This document shows positions 25,589-35,864 of a stretch of DNA of 64,000 nt, in pieces. Under the pieces are notes generated by a model. The model made no database searches and was not told the DNA's origin. It saw nothing but the letters and a program-made list of their open reading frames with translations. Origin of the DNA: Pseudoxanthomonas sp. CF125 (GTDB lineage Bacteria > Pseudomonadota > Gammaproteobacteria > Xanthomonadales > Xanthomonadaceae); NCBI RefSeq assembly GCF_900104085.1, contig NZ_FNLD01000003.1, forward strand, positions 176,001-240,000, given 5' to 3'. Both the position numbers and the translations under genes were made by a program. Position 1 is the stretch's first letter. Each line of letters begins with the position of its first letter.

Positions 25589-27096
25589 TGCAGACCGAAG
25601 CCATAGGCGAGGACAAACCCGAACGCCGATTGCATCCGTGGTCGTGGCTGTTCGTGCTGGTGCAGCAGCTCAAGCAGTTCCTGGTGCCACTGGTTGCTCT
25701 GCTGGTGTTCGGCGGGAGCGGGGGGCCCGGTGGTTTCTGGGCCGGCATCGGCCCGTTGATCGCCGTGGGCGTGCTGGTGGTTATCTCGGTGCTGCAGTAC
25801 TTCACCTACCGCTACCGCATCGGCCGCGATGGATTGAGCATCCGCGACGGCTGGCTGCACCGCAGCCTGCGCGAGATCCCGTATTCGCGCATCCACAACG
25901 TGGTGCTGCACCAGACCGTGCTGCACCGCCTGTTCGGCGTGGCCGAGGTCAGGCTGGAATCGGCCGGCGGACAAAAACCCGAGGCGCAGATGCGCGTGCT
26001 GCGGCTGGATGAAGCGCTGGCGCTGGAAAGCCTGATCAAGCATCGCGGCCAAGCGCCGGACGCCGATGCGCCGGCAATGCAAGCCGATAGTCTGTTGTCC
26101 CTGCCGACCTCCGAGGTGATCCGGCTGGGTCTGGTTTCCAATCGCGGCATGATCGTGATGGCGGCGGCGTTCGGCGCGGCGTGGCAGGCGTTTCCCGACC
26201 AGATGCTCGCCAATTATTTCGAGCGCTTCGCGCGGCAATTGTTCGGTTACGCCAGCCACTTGCAGTACGGCTGGATCACCACGGCCGCTGCCGCTGTCGC
26301 GCTGCTTCTGCTGGCGGCTGCGTTGCTGCGTCTGCTTTCGGTGTTGCTGGCGTTGGTGCAGTACCACGGCTTTCGTCTCAGCGAAGAACAGCGCCGGCTC
26401 ACCGTGGAACGCGGTTTGCTGTCGAAATTGCGCACCAGCGTGGCGCGCCGGCGCATCCAGGCGTGGACGCTGCACGAAGGATTTCTCCAGCGCCTGCTCA
26501 AGCGCCGCAATCTGCGCATCGATACTGCAGTAGCCGAACAACAGGGCCAGAACGATCAGCGCGCGTTGAAGGAGTTGGCGCCCATCGCCACACCGGAAAC
26601 CTGCGATGCGCTGATCCAGCATCTCCTACCGCAGGCGCAATGGCCCAGATCGGAGTGGACGGCATTGCCGGCCCGCGTCTGGTGGCGGCTGTTCCTGCCC
26701 ACCCTGGTTTTCATCGGCATATTGACGCTGGCCCTGACTTTCTATTTCCAGACCGTGTGGGGATTGTTGCCGCTGCTATGGCTACCCTGGAGCGCCTATG
26801 CGGCAATCCAACAGGCACGGCGCGCCGGATATGCGGTGGACGATCGCTTGGTGGCCATTCGCGGCGGCTGGTGGTCGCGCTACTGGCGCTTCGCGGAAAT
26901 AGACAAGCTGCAGGCATTGCGCCTGACGCGTTCGCCGATGGACAGGCGCATGGGCACCGCCAGTTTGTGGCTGGACACGGCCGGCGCCGGCGGCTTTGCG
27001 CCGCCCTTGCAAATGCGTTTCCTGCCGGAAGCGGAGGCGAGGACACTCTACTCGCAACTGTCGCAAGCTTTGGCACGCCGTAGAATGCGCTGGTAG
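25588..27096 (+). CDS. PH-domain membrane protein (YdbT-like)
   Basis: The 502-residue partner of the preceding gene contains three bPH_2-type repeats: DGLSIRDGWLHRSLREIPYS, EQRRLTVERGLLSKLRTSVA and DDRLVAIRGGWWSRYWRF. These are separated by membrane helices (about 25-70, 185-250, 365-400). ATG 25588 overlaps the preceding TGA. Size and order match the YdbS-YdbT pair. A role in envelope stress or lipid handling is guesswork. A 41-codon frame at 27107-27232, which overlaps the next start, may be a coupling leader. Confidence 0.8.
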   Translation: MQTEAIGEDKPERRLHPWSWLFVLVQQLKQFLVPLVALLVFGGSGGPGGFWAGIGPLIAVGVLVVISVLQYFTYRYRIGRDGLSIRDGWLHRSLREIPYSRIHNVVLHQTVLHRLFGVAEVRLESAGGQKPEAQMRVLRLDEALALESLIKHRGQAPDADAPAMQADSLLSLPTSEVIRLGLVSNRGMIVMAAAFGAAWQAFPDQMLANYFERFARQLFGYASHLQYGWITTAAAAVALLLLAAALLRLLSVLLALVQYHGFRLSEEQRRLTVERGLLSKLRTSVARRRIQAWTLHEGFLQRLLKRRNLRIDTAVAEQQGQNDQRALKELAPIATPETCDALIQHLLPQAQWPRSEWTALPARVWWRLFLPTLVFIGILTLALTFYFQTVWGLLPLLWLPWSAYAAIQQARRAGYAVDDRLVAIRGGWWSRYWRFAEIDKLQALRLTRSPMDRRMGTASLWLDTAGAGGFAPPLQMRFLPEAEARTLYSQLSQALARRRMRW

Positions 27097-27228
27097 GCAC
27101 GCAGCGATGCGTCCGCCGAATGCCGATTCCCCTGCCCAGATCCAGAATCCAATGACCTTTACTTCCGAATGCGTGGATGACGGCGGTTGCGTTTCTGTCC
27201 TGTCGGCGCCCGCTCATGGCCACGCCCA

Positions 27229-28275
27229 ATGACGGCCCGCCCCCTGATCGTGCGCACCGGCGCTTTCGGTGACGTGGTGGTACTCACCACCCTGATCCAT
27301 CTGCTTAGCGCACGCTACGGATCGGCGGTCGATGTGATCGGCGCCGATGCATGGACCGAAGCGCTGTTGGCCGACGACCCGGCGGTGGCCGAGGTGCACC
27401 TGCTCACCAGCCGCAATACGCCGTACGTGCTGAACCCCAGCCAGTGGCGGGTCGCGCGCTGGCTGCGCCAGCGCGGACGCGGGCCGGTCTACATGTGCGA
27501 CAACCATCCGCGCCTGCTGGCTCTGCTGCGGCGTGGCGGCGTACGCGAAGAGGACATGGTGCGGCGGCCGATCGAGGACGAAGCGCCGGAAGCGCCGATC
27601 CGTCTGTGGCCGGACCGCTGGCTGGACATGGGCATGCGCGATCCCGTTTCGCCCTTTCCGACTCGTGCAGTCGACGCGCAGGCTTATCGGCTGCCGTCGC
27701 TGGTGCTGGGCGACGCCGCACGCGACGAATACCGTCGATGGAAGCAGGCCAAAGGCCTGCGCGGTCCGTTGATCCTGCTGCAGCCCGGCAACAAGCGCAC
27801 CCACAAACGCGGCACCGTGGCCACGCGCCAGCACCCGAAGTTCTGGCCGCCGGAATCGTGGGCGGCACTGGCCGGCGCGATCTGGCAAGACCTGCCCGAC
27901 GCGCAAGTGCTGTTGTGCGGATCGCCGCAGGAGCAATCGGTACTTGAGGAAATCCGCGTTGCCGCCGGCAACGACCCGCGCATGCATAACCTGGGCAGCG
28001 AACTGCCTATTCCGCGCTTGCTCGCGTTGATCGAGGACGCGCACAGCATGGTCTCGGTGGACACCGGCCCGGCGCACGCCGCCGCCGCGCTGGCTTGCCC
28101 GCTGGTGGTGATGTTCGGTCACGCTTCGCCGCTCAAATGGCGTCCGCTGGGACCGGGCAAGGTACTGGTGTTGCGTGGCGAACGCGGCGACCAGAGCGAA
28201 GTGCGCGACCTCTCGGCGACGCAGGTGATTTCGGCTTGGCGTTCGGCGGTTGCGGGCGACCCGCATTCGCCGTAG
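27229..28275 (+). CDS. Glycosyltransferase family 9 (heptosyltransferase-like)
   Basis: The 348-residue product begins MTARPLIVRTGAFGDVVVLT, the nucleotide-sugar GT-B N-terminal motif of GT9. The C-terminal domain carries LILLQPGNKRTHKRG and SMVSVDTGPAHAAAAL, which bind the ADP-heptose-type donor. Likely it builds the LPS inner core on the cytoplasmic face. The start is set at 27229 by comparison with the family and an ATGA overlap with a short upstream frame. It is convergent with the next gene. Confidence 0.88.
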   Translation: MTARPLIVRTGAFGDVVVLTTLIHLLSARYGSAVDVIGADAWTEALLADDPAVAEVHLLTSRNTPYVLNPSQWRVARWLRQRGRGPVYMCDNHPRLLALLRRGGVREEDMVRRPIEDEAPEAPIRLWPDRWLDMGMRDPVSPFPTRAVDAQAYRLPSLVLGDAARDEYRRWKQAKGLRGPLILLQPGNKRTHKRGTVATRQHPKFWPPESWAALAGAIWQDLPDAQVLLCGSPQEQSVLEEIRVAAGNDPRMHNLGSELPIPRLLALIEDAHSMVSVDTGPAHAAAALACPLVVMFGHASPLKWRPLGPGKVLVLRGERGDQSEVRDLSATQVISAWRSAVAGDPHSP

Positions 28276-28297
28276 CCCATACGGCGACCCGATGCTG

Positions 28298-29353
28298 TCA
28301 GCGCGCCGGGCCCCAGTAACCCAGGCGATGCCTGATCTGCAGGTTGCGCAGGCGCGCGGCCAGGGGCTTGGCGCGTAGCGAACCCATTTCGCCGCCGATG
28401 AAATCCTCGGTGGCGGCGATCACCCGCTCTGAGGAGCGCCCATCGCGGTAGGGATGTATGGCATCGGCATAGCGCAGTATTTCCGCACGCAACTCCGGGG
28501 TCGGCGCGAATGCCCGCTCCAGCATCGCCGGCAGCAGCGCGCTGTCGGAGAAATCGAGCATGTGCGGTTTCGGCGCGCGATTGCGGAAGGTGACCACCGG
28601 CTTGTGCTGCACCACGAACTCGGAAACGATGGACGAGGTATCCGATACCAGCACGTCGGCGACCCGTTGCGCTGCCATCAATTGCTCGGTTTCGACGAAG
28701 CCCGCATTGGGGCCCGCCAGCGAGCGGTAGCGGTCGAACCATTCCTGCGGGCATTTGGGATGCAAAGTCAGCAGCCAGTAGCGGTCGCCGCGCGCGACTT
28801 CGGCGGCGATGGCGTCGAACAGCAGCGGTGCCGCGCTCAGCCGCTCGGTGAAGGTGGAACCGAACAGAACGATGCGGCGGCCCGCGGCGGGCAGCTTCAG
28901 CGCATCGTCTGCATGTGCGTCGTGGCGGAACAGGGGATCGAGCTTGGGCCAGCCGGTTTCGGCCACCGCGAAATGCCCTTCGCGTTCGGCGAGCGCGCGG
29001 AACGGCGCCGTGGTCGCCGGTCCCTGCGTGCAGTACAGGTCGAACATGCCCCTAACCCGGAAGTGACCCCGTGTGTCGCCGCGCTTCTCCACATTGAAGC
29101 CATGGAACACCTGCACCTTGGCGCCGGACACGAACGACGGCACCCAGTTGGCCGCGCTGAACACCGCGCGCGGACGCAGCGCCAGCGCCTCGCGCAGACC
29201 GACCGCGCGCACGGGCGTTTCCCAGCGCCCGCCCGACGCCGCGCCCTCCAGCCAGGCCGACACTGACTGGCCCGACTCATGCAATGCGCGCGCCAAAGGT
29301 TGCAGAATAGGCAGCGCATACCGTTCGGTAGCAAACAACAGGTACTCGGCCAT
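28298..29353 (-). CDS. CDP-glycerol-type glycerophosphotransferase family protein
   Basis: The 351-residue product MAEYLLFATERYALPILQPL has GT-B features of the TagB/SpsB family: VQVFHGFNVEKRGD, the FGSTF strand, LLTLHPKCPQEWFDR and VSDTSSIVSEFVV. Members transfer glycerol-phosphate or similar groups to surface polymers. Here it probably decorates LPS or a capsule. It is divergent from the GT2 gene, and the start codons of the two overlap (CATC at 29351-29354). Confidence 0.8.
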   Translation of the reverse strand: MAEYLLFATERYALPILQPLARALHESGQSVSAWLEGAASGGRWETPVRAVGLREALALRPRAVFSAANWVPSFVSGAKVQVFHGFNVEKRGDTRGHFRVRGMFDLYCTQGPATTAPFRALAEREGHFAVAETGWPKLDPLFRHDAHADDALKLPAAGRRIVLFGSTFTERLSAAPLLFDAIAAEVARGDRYWLLTLHPKCPQEWFDRYRSLAGPNAGFVETEQLMAAQRVADVLVSDTSSIVSEFVVQHKPVVTFRNRAPKPHMLDFSDSALLPAMLERAFAPTPELRAEILRYADAIHPYRDGRSSERVIAATEDFIGGEMGSLRAKPLAARLRNLQIRHRLGYWGPAR

Positions 29354-30164
29354 CGATACATCTCCAACCACCGCTCACGGCGAGCGGCCGCGGCTTTCGG
29401 CCTGCATTATCACGTTCAACGAGGCCGACCGCATTGCCGATTGCCTGGCCTCGGTGTCGTTCTGCGACGAAGTGGTCGTGGTCGACTCCGGATCCACCGA
29501 CGGTACGGCGGCGATGGCCGAACAGCGCGGCGCGAAGGTGCTGGTGCGGCCTTTCGAGGGCTATCGCAGCCAGAAAGCGTTCGCCGCCGCGCAGGCCAGC
29601 CATGAGTGGATCCTCACCCTCGATGCGGACGAGCGTATCAGCGACCGTTTGCGCGCCTCGATCCAGGCCGCGCAAGCGGGCGGCTTCGCCGGCGCGGCGG
29701 GTTACCGGTTCGCCAGGCTGTCATGGTACTTCGGCAAATTCCTGCGCCATGGCAATGCTTATCCCGACCGCGGCCTGCGCCTGTTCGACCGCCGCCGCGG
29801 GGGTTGGCGCGGCGAACGTGAGATCCACGAAACGGCCAGCGTGGATGGGCCGGTCCTGCTGCTGGAAGGCGATGTCGTTCATTACCCTTACCGCTCGCTC
29901 GAGCAGCAGCTGGCGAAGACGCAAACCTACGCGCGAATGATGGCCGAGCACGAGCATGCCCGCGGCAAGCGCGCCTCGTTGCTCAAACTGGTGCTGTCGC
30001 CTGCCTGGCGGTTCTGGCGGGGTTATGTTTTCAGGCTCGGCTTTCTGGACGGTTGGCAGGGGCTCGTATACGCCTACGTGCGCGCCAACTACGTACGGCA
30101 GAAATCGATCATGCTGCTGATGCTGCAACATGCGCAGCCGGTATCGGGCAAGAAGCGCGACTAA
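29352..30164 (+). CDS. Glycosyltransferase family 2, WaaE/KdtX-like
   Basis: The product carries LSACIITFNEADRIADCLAS, VVVDSGSTDGT, LTLDADERIS and the C-terminal RGYVFRLGFLDGWQGLVYAY. This is the pattern of LPS core beta-glucosyltransferases of the WaaE type. The frame is open from 29073, but that would lie antisense inside the neighbouring gene for 280 bp. No ATG, GTG or TTG exists between there and the conserved domain; the best candidate is ATC 29352 (270 residues). The start is therefore uncertain. Confidence 0.82.
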   Translation: MDTSPTTAHGERPRLSACIITFNEADRIADCLASVSFCDEVVVVDSGSTDGTAAMAEQRGAKVLVRPFEGYRSQKAFAAAQASHEWILTLDADERISDRLRASIQAAQAGGFAGAAGYRFARLSWYFGKFLRHGNAYPDRGLRLFDRRRGGWRGEREIHETASVDGPVLLLEGDVVHYPYRSLEQQLAKTQTYARMMAEHEHARGKRASLLKLVLSPAWRFWRGYVFRLGFLDGWQGLVYAYVRANYVRQKSIMLLMLQHAQPVSGKKRD

Positions 30165-30168
30165 CCGT

Positions 30169-31455
30169 TCAAACCGGTGCCGCGCCTTGCGCCGGCGAGC
30201 TCTCGACGGGCGAGCTCTCGCGTAGGGACAAGCCGAGCAACAGACCCACCAGGACCGCGTAAAGCGTGGTGGTCAAGGCATGCGCGAACATGGACTGCGT
30301 TATTCCGGAAAGCACATACACTACGACCAGCATCAAACCAGCCCAGGCGGAACCCTTCGGCAGGGTCAGACGGTGGGCGATGATGATTCTCAGAAAATGG
30401 CTCGCTGGAAGCAGATAAAGCGCCACGATCAGGAAAAGTCCGGGAATGCCCAAGGTCGCCGACCATTGCGCCAGATCGTTATGGGCGTGGTGGAGCGTGC
30501 AAACGGTCAATTCTTGCGTGCGGCATATGGGCAACTGATCCACCAGGGTACCGAACCGATCTATCCCCACACCTGTCCAGGGATGGTCCAGGAATGCATG
30601 CCAGGCCAGCGACAGGAATTCCAGTCTTGCGCCCACGGCCGAATCCACATGACCGGCGGAGTACTTCTGCAGATCCGTCTGGATATTCTCCAGCCGCATA
30701 TGCGCCGTCAGCCACGGCACAGCGCACATCAACGCCAGCAACAGCAGCAATGCGCCCAGGGAAATACCGATGCGGTACCGTGCCCGGCGGCCACCGCTTC
30801 CGATCGCGGCGACCAGCACCAGCAAGCCCAGGCCCGGCAAAACTCCGCGGCTCCCCGACAGCACGATGGCGATGGTTCCCAGCACCAGCATCAGGGCCAG
30901 TAACGGCAGCATCCAGGGGCGCTCTTCTTGCGGACGGCAATAGACCACCAGCACCAGCAATGCCAGCACGGCATTGGCGAATACAATGGGATTGCCGCCG
31001 CCGCCAGCGCGCTCGACTCCGGAAACCAGTTCCACTATTGCGATAGCGCAAGCCAGAGCGACCCCGGACATCGCGCCGATCCATAACCATAAGCGCGAGG
31101 GAGCCAGCGCAAACGCCAGCAATCCGCACCAGGGCATCAGCAGGAATCTTGCGTAGTTATCGATGGTCCGCCATCCCTGCCCGGAGAACTGCATGGATAG
31201 GATCGTCCATCCGAGCACCAGGACCGCCAGCAATGCGACAGACCCGAGCACACGCCCGGTTCTGGCCCATGCATCGGCAAGAAAGTCGGGCACCAGCAGT
31301 GTGGTCGCTGCCAACAGCACCCCGAAAGCGGCGAAACCCTTGGGCAGAAATATCAATGCGGTAGCGCAGACTAAGGAAAGCCCGGCGGCACTGGCGGCAA
31401 AACGCTGTCGCTCCAGATGACGTTGCGAGTAGAGCCTTCTTCCCGAAACAGCCAT
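30169..31455 (-). CDS. O-antigen ligase family membrane protein (Wzy_C)
   Basis: The 428-residue protein has about ten to twelve membrane helices and a periplasmic loop with HHAHNDLAQWSATLGIPGL, the signature of the Wzy_C/WaaL superfamily. It may join O-polysaccharide to the lipid A core or polymerise it; the families are hard to tell apart. It is convergent with the GT2 gene (stop codons 4 bp apart). The 138 bp upstream (31456-31593) hold its promoter and no gene. Confidence 0.85.
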   Translation of the reverse strand: MAVSGRRLYSQRHLERQRFAASAAGLSLVCATALIFLPKGFAAFGVLLAATTLLVPDFLADAWARTGRVLGSVALLAVLVLGWTILSMQFSGQGWRTIDNYARFLLMPWCGLLAFALAPSRLWLWIGAMSGVALACAIAIVELVSGVERAGGGGNPIVFANAVLALLVLVVYCRPQEERPWMLPLLALMLVLGTIAIVLSGSRGVLPGLGLLVLVAAIGSGGRRARYRIGISLGALLLLLALMCAVPWLTAHMRLENIQTDLQKYSAGHVDSAVGARLEFLSLAWHAFLDHPWTGVGIDRFGTLVDQLPICRTQELTVCTLHHAHNDLAQWSATLGIPGLFLIVALYLLPASHFLRIIIAHRLTLPKGSAWAGLMLVVVYVLSGITQSMFAHALTTTLYAVLVGLLLGLSLRESSPVESSPAQGAAPV

Positions 31456-31593
31456 TTTTCGCTCGATCCAGCACTGAAGTAAGAGCGTTCAATGGTAGCG
31501 GGCGAAGCGTAAAGTCTTGAGTAATTTCGTCTCACAATTGCGAAACGAAATACTTAACGATGCGTTCAGCCGCCGGGGTCTTTCACTGAACTT

Positions 31594-32931
31594 TCACTGC
31601 GACTGGTCGGGATCGCGCTTGCGCAACAGCGCATAAAAAAACCCGTCCATACCCAGTTCACCCGGCAATCTCTGCCGGCCGTGGCCCGCGGCATGGCCGT
31701 AGCGCGCATCCAACGCCTGCGATTGCGCATCGGCCGTGCGCGCCATGAAACGGGAAATCTGTAGCTCGTTCTCGTCTTTCAGAATCGAACAGGTCGCATA
31801 AAGCAACGCTCCTCCCGGCTTGACCGTTTTCCACAAGCCGTCCAGCAAACGCGCTTGCAAAGCCACCAGCGAAGACAAGTCTTCCGGGCGGCGATGCAGC
31901 AGCACATCCGGCTGCCGCCGCACGATGCCGGTCGCAGAACACGGCGCGTCCAGCAACACGGCGTCGAACGGCTCGCCGTCCCACCAGGTTTGCGTATCGC
32001 TCGCGTCGGCCGTGCGGAACTCGGCCTGCGCGCCGATACGCGCCAATGTTTCCCGCACCCGGTTCAAACGGCGCTGATCGACGTCCAGCGCCAGCAGGCT
32101 CAGGGAAGGATCGCGCTCCAGCAGATGGGCCGCCTTGCCGCCCGGCGCGGCGCACGCATCCAGCACACGCGCTCCGGGAGCCAGCGGCAACGCATCGGCC
32201 ACCTGTTGCGCGGAACCGTCCTGCACCGAAGCATCGCCCTCGGCGAAACCCGGCAGCGCCGACACGGCGACCGGCAGATCGATGCGCAGCGCATCAGGCA
32301 GGTCCGGATCGGTGCCCGAGACGATGCCGGCTTCCTGCAGACGCGCGGCATATTGGTCCCGCGTGCCCTTGCTGCGGTTCACCCGCAACCACAGCGGCGC
32401 GGCATGCGCGCTGGCTTCGAAGATAGCCTCCGCATGCGCGCCCCACTCCAAATTGATCTTCTTGCGCAACCAGGCCGGCCAGGCCGCGGCCGGATCCGAT
32501 TCGGGAAATCCTTCGCGTTGCGCGCGCCGCAACAACGCGTTGATCATGCCGGCCTGATGTGGCCGGCCGAGCACGCGCGCGGCGTCTACGGTAGCCGACA
32601 ACGCAGCGTGCGCCGGCAGGCCCATCGCATCGATCTGGGCGAAACCCACCAGCAATAGCGAGCGCAAGTCGCCGTCCTTTTCTCCCAACGGCTTCTGCAG
32701 CCAGAGCTGCAACGCCGCGTCGTAGCGCGCGCGCTGGCGCAGGGCCGAGAAACAAATCGCTTCCAGCAAGGCGCGGTCGCGCGGATCGGGCAATTGCGCC
32801 AGCGCCGTCGCCAGTTCGCCTTTCAGGGAACGGCCTCGATGGATCACCGCGTCCAGCGCTTTGGCGGCAAGCACGCGCGTGGCGACGCCGGGGGCGGCGC
32901 CTGCGGATGGACCGCTGGACGAAGTGTTCAA
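31594..32931 (-). CDS. rsmB: 16S rRNA (cytosine-967-C5)-methyltransferase
   Basis: RsmB methylates C967 of 16S rRNA. An N-terminal NusB-like domain (about 15-140: [20 protein letters not shown]) precedes the RsmF/Nol1-type SAM domain with [28 protein letters not shown] (PC motif) and [11 protein letters not shown] (TC motif with the catalytic cysteine). The likely start is TTG 32931, overlapping the fmt stop by TTGA, giving 445 residues; no ATG fits. Confidence 0.93.
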   Translation of the reverse strand: MNTSSSGPSAGAAPGVATRVLAAKALDAVIHRGRSLKGELATALAQLPDPRDRALLEAICFSALRQRARYDAALQLWLQKPLGEKDGDLRSLLLVGFAQIDAMGLPAHAALSATVDAARVLGRPHQAGMINALLRRAQREGFPESDPAAAWPAWLRKKINLEWGAHAEAIFEASAHAAPLWLRVNRSKGTRDQYAARLQEAGIVSGTDPDLPDALRIDLPVAVSALPGFAEGDASVQDGSAQQVADALPLAPGARVLDACAAPGGKAAHLLERDPSLSLLALDVDQRRLNRVRETLARIGAQAEFRTADASDTQTWWDGEPFDAVLLDAPCSATGIVRRQPDVLLHRRPEDLSSLVALQARLLDGLWKTVKPGGALLYATCSILKDENELQISRFMARTADAQSQALDARYGHAAGHGRQRLPGELGMDGFFYALLRKRDPDQSQ

Positions 32932-33848
32932 AGCGTGGCCAGATCGCGGCGCGCGTTCAGATAGTCGGCGGCCGTGATCGCCTTGCCGCCCTCGCGCTGG
33001 ATCACGCGCAGACGCAACGCGCCTTCTCCGCAGGCGATGTCCAGGCCCTGCTTGCCGGCGGCCAGCAGCGTGCCCGGCGCGAATGCATGGGGCAGATCCA
33101 ACGCCACCGCGCCGCGGATGCGCAGACGCTCGCCCGCCACCAGCGCCTCGGCCACCGGCCAGGGTTCGAAGGCGCGCACCTTGCGCGCCAAGACCGTGGC
33201 GGGCTGGTTCCAGTCCAGACGCGCCTCGTTCTTGTCCAGTTTGTGCGCATAGGTCACTCCCTGCTCGGGTTGCACCCACGGCACCGGCAACACGTCGGCG
33301 CGACGCAAGGCCAGACCATCGGCCAGCACCCCGGCACCCATTTCGGCAAGGCGGTCGTGCAGCTGTCCGCCGGTTTCTTCTGGCCCGATGGACGTGGTAT
33401 GCGCCAGCAGCACCGGCCCGGTATCCAGGCCGGCCTCCATCTGCATCAGGCAGACGCCGGTTTCGGTATCGCCGGCCTCGATGGCCCGCTGGATCGGCGC
33501 GGCGCCACGCCAGCGCGGCAGCAACGATGCGTGCACGTTCCAGCAGCCGAAGCGCGGGATCTCCAGCACGGTGCGCGGCAGGATCAGGCCGTAGGCGACC
33601 ACCACCAGCAAGTCCGGCTCCATCGCGCGAAGCGCTTCCTGCGATTCCTTACGCTTGAGCGTTTCCGGTTGCAGCACCGGAATCCCACGCTGGATCGCTT
33701 CCAGCTTGATCGGGGAAGGAGTCAGCCCGCGCCCACGCCCCGCAGGCCGGTCCGGCTGTGTATAAGCCGCGATCACCTCGCCGTGCGCATGCGCAGCGCG
33801 AAGACTGGGGACGGCAAAGGCCGGCGTGCCGGCGAAAACGATTCTCAT
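32928..33848 (-). CDS. fmt: Methionyl-tRNA formyltransferase
   Basis: Fmt formylates initiator Met-tRNA using 10-formyl-THF. The 306-residue product [18 protein letters not shown] has the catalytic [19 protein letters not shown] segment (N and H conserved) and [20 protein letters not shown]. The C-terminal tRNA-binding domain starts at about 205. Part of the def-fmt-rsmB group on one strand. Confidence 0.97.
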   Translation of the reverse strand: MRIVFAGTPAFAVPSLRAAHAHGEVIAAYTQPDRPAGRGRGLTPSPIKLEAIQRGIPVLQPETLKRKESQEALRAMEPDLLVVVAYGLILPRTVLEIPRFGCWNVHASLLPRWRGAAPIQRAIEAGDTETGVCLMQMEAGLDTGPVLLAHTTSIGPEETGGQLHDRLAEMGAGVLADGLALRRADVLPVPWVQPEQGVTYAHKLDKNEARLDWNQPATVLARKVRAFEPWPVAEALVAGERLRIRGAVALDLPHAFAPGTLLAAGKQGLDIACGEGALRLRVIQREGGKAITAADYLNARRDLATL

Positions 33849-33861
33849 GATGGGGGAATGA

Positions 33862-33936
33862 GGAATAGGGAATGGGGAATGGTAACGGCCAAGAGACGGC
33901 TAACCGCCTTTTCTATTCCCTATTCCCCATTCCCGA
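33862..33936. repeat. Inverted repeat between fmt and def
   Basis: A GGAAT(A/C)GGGAATGGGGAAT-type arm at about 33862-33881 faces a mirrored arm at about 33912-33936, separated by about 30 bp. Similar GGGAAT/ATTCCC repeats are scattered in Xanthomonadaceae genomes. It may cause partial termination between def and fmt. Confidence 0.65.
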
Positions 33937-33947
33937 TTCCCGGCCGT

Positions 33948-34469
33948 TCAAGCCGCGTCGCCCGCCAGCTTGCGCTGCTTGGCCAGCTTCTTGCGCACCA
34001 TCTCGCGCTTGAGCGGCGACAGGTAGTCGACGAACAGCTTGCCGTCCAGGTGGTCCATCTCGTGCTGGATGCATACCGCCAGCAAGCCGTCGACCTGCAG
34101 CTGTCGCGGCTGGCCGTCGCGGCCCAGGAAACGCACGTCGATGGAGTCTGCGCGGGTCACGTCGGCGAAGATGCCGGGTACCGACAGGCAGCCTTCCTGA
34201 TAGACCTGCTCGCCGGTCCTGGAAAGGATTTCCGGGTTGATGAACACCTGCGGGGCGCTCTTGTCCTCACTGATGTCGATGACCATGAAGCGCTTGTGCA
34301 CATCGACCTGGCTGGCGGCAAGGCCGATGCCCGGGGCTTCGTACATGGTCTCGAACATGTCGTCGAGCAGGCGCTGGAATGCGGGATCGGCGATCTGCGC
34401 GGAATCCACCGGCACAGCCTTGGTGCGCAGCCGGGGATCGGGGAATTCGAGGATAGGGAGCAGTGACAT
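33948..34469 (-). CDS. def: Peptide deformylase
   Basis: Def removes the N-formyl group from new proteins with a metal centre. The 173-residue product has the three signature motifs [18 protein letters not shown] (Cys ligand) and [12 protein letters not shown] (HExxH with two His ligands). It is first in the def-fmt-rsmB order and divergent from the LysM gene; the 130-bp gap holds both promoters. Confidence 0.97.
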   Translation of the reverse strand: MSLLPILEFPDPRLRTKAVPVDSAQIADPAFQRLLDDMFETMYEAPGIGLAASQVDVHKRFMVIDISEDKSAPQVFINPEILSRTGEQVYQEGCLSVPGIFADVTRADSIDVRFLGRDGQPRQLQVDGLLAVCIQHEMDHLDGKLFVDYLSPLKREMVRKKLAKQRKLAGDAA

Positions 34470-34599
34470 GGCAGTTCTGTAATGGGGATGCCGTCGGAAT
34501 TCGGCAAGACCTCACGAATTCTAACTCCCGAGCTTGCTTAGTGCCCGGGTTTCTGGACTATAGTGCGGACAACCTGTGGGGAATCAGGTGGGGATCATC

Positions 34600-35784
34600 A
34601 TGTTCAGAAAATTTCGTACGGTTCTTGCCGCCGCCGCGTTCATCGTGGCCACCTACGCCGCGGCCGCCGAAATGTCCGGCGCCCATCCCGACACCTATGT
34701 GGTGAAAAGGGGCGACACCCTCTGGGACATCTCCGCCAAATTCCTGAAGAAGCCCTGGCTGTGGCCGGAAATCTGGCAGGCCAACCCGCAGATCAAGAAT
34801 CCGCATCTCATCTACCCCGGCGACGTGATCAGCCTGGCCTACCTGGACCGCGTGGCCCTGCAGCCGGGCCCGCGCCAGGAAGCGCCGATCGGGGCGATCC
34901 CGCTGGCCGACATCGAACCCTTCCTGAAGAACCTGCGCGTGACCGACAGCTTCGAACAGCTGCCGCGGGTGGTCGGCCTGGAAGAGGACCGCCTGCGCAG
35001 CTCGGGCGGCCAGCTGATCTACACCGTGGGCCTGGAAGGCGCCCAGGTCGGTCAGCGTTTCGCGGTCGTGCGCCCCACCCTGCGCTACACCCATACCCGT
35101 TTCGTTTCCAATGGCCGCTACGCGACCTACAAGGAAGATCTGGACTTCCGCGGCAAGCGCTTGGGTTCGCAGACCATCGACTGGGAGCGCAATTGGAACA
35201 GCGCCGCTCTGGATACCGGGCCGCAGCTCGAGCTGCTGGGCTATGAACTGGCCCAGATCAGCGTCGGCACACTGACCCGCGGCGTGGTGCCCGGTTCGGA
35301 CGCCAGCACGCTGGCCCTGGAAGGCAACGGCCACGAAGTCCGTGTCGGCGACCGCCTGATCCCGGTCGAAGCCCAGCCCTACGACCTGCAGTTCTTCCCG
35401 CACGTGCCCAAGGTACTGCAGCCCGAAGGCAAGCTTCAGATCGCTGCGGTAGCCAACGCCCTGACTTCGGGCGGCCCGCGCGATGTGGTGGCCATTTCCG
35501 GCGGCAGCCGCGAGGGAATCGACAACGGCACGGTGTTCTCCATCTGGCGCCAGGGCAGCCACGTCATCGACCGCCTGCATGATCCGGAGGATTCGCGCAC
35601 GACCGAGACGCGTCCGAATTCCCGGACCAAGGCGGGCAGCAGCGACCGCGTGCTCCCCGACGAATATGCCGGCCATGTGATGGTGTTCCGCACCTTCGAA
35701 AAGGTCAGCTACGGCCTGGTCATGGAAGGCACCAAGCCGGCACGCGTGGGCTACGCGCTCAAGCATCCGGACGCGACCTACTGA
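34600..35784 (+). CDS. LysM-domain peptidoglycan-binding protein
   Basis: The 394-residue secreted or envelope protein has a signal peptide (FRTVLAAAAFIVATYAAAAE) and one LysM domain (about 32-85: TYVVKRGDTLWDISAKFLKK, then IYPGDVISL). A long C-terminal region without recognised enzymatic motif follows. ATG 34600 is preferred to an in-frame ATG at 34576 because it directly precedes the signal peptide. Conserved between def and dprA in this order, it may help cell-wall assembly. Confidence 0.88.
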   Translation: MFRKFRTVLAAAAFIVATYAAAAEMSGAHPDTYVVKRGDTLWDISAKFLKKPWLWPEIWQANPQIKNPHLIYPGDVISLAYLDRVALQPGPRQEAPIGAIPLADIEPFLKNLRVTDSFEQLPRVVGLEEDRLRSSGGQLIYTVGLEGAQVGQRFAVVRPTLRYTHTRFVSNGRYATYKEDLDFRGKRLGSQTIDWERNWNSAALDTGPQLELLGYELAQISVGTLTRGVVPGSDASTLALEGNGHEVRVGDRLIPVEAQPYDLQFFPHVPKVLQPEGKLQIAAVANALTSGGPRDVVAISGGSREGIDNGTVFSIWRQGSHVIDRLHDPEDSRTTETRPNSRTKAGSSDRVLPDEYAGHVMVFRTFEKVSYGLVMEGTKPARVGYALKHPDATY

Positions 35785-35815
35785 TCTTCCGGTAGGAAAC
35801 TTCCTATGCAACAAC

Positions 35816-35841
35816 ACGACGGCGCCTGAAGGCGCCGTCGT
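35816..35841 (+). terminator. Terminator between the LysM gene and dprA
   Basis: ACGACGGCGCC-TGAA-GGCGCCGTCGT, an 11-bp perfect stem followed by CGTTT, lies 32 bp past the LysM stop. Confidence 0.75.
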
Positions 35842-35864
35842 CGTTTCCGCCCTAGTCTGAAGGG

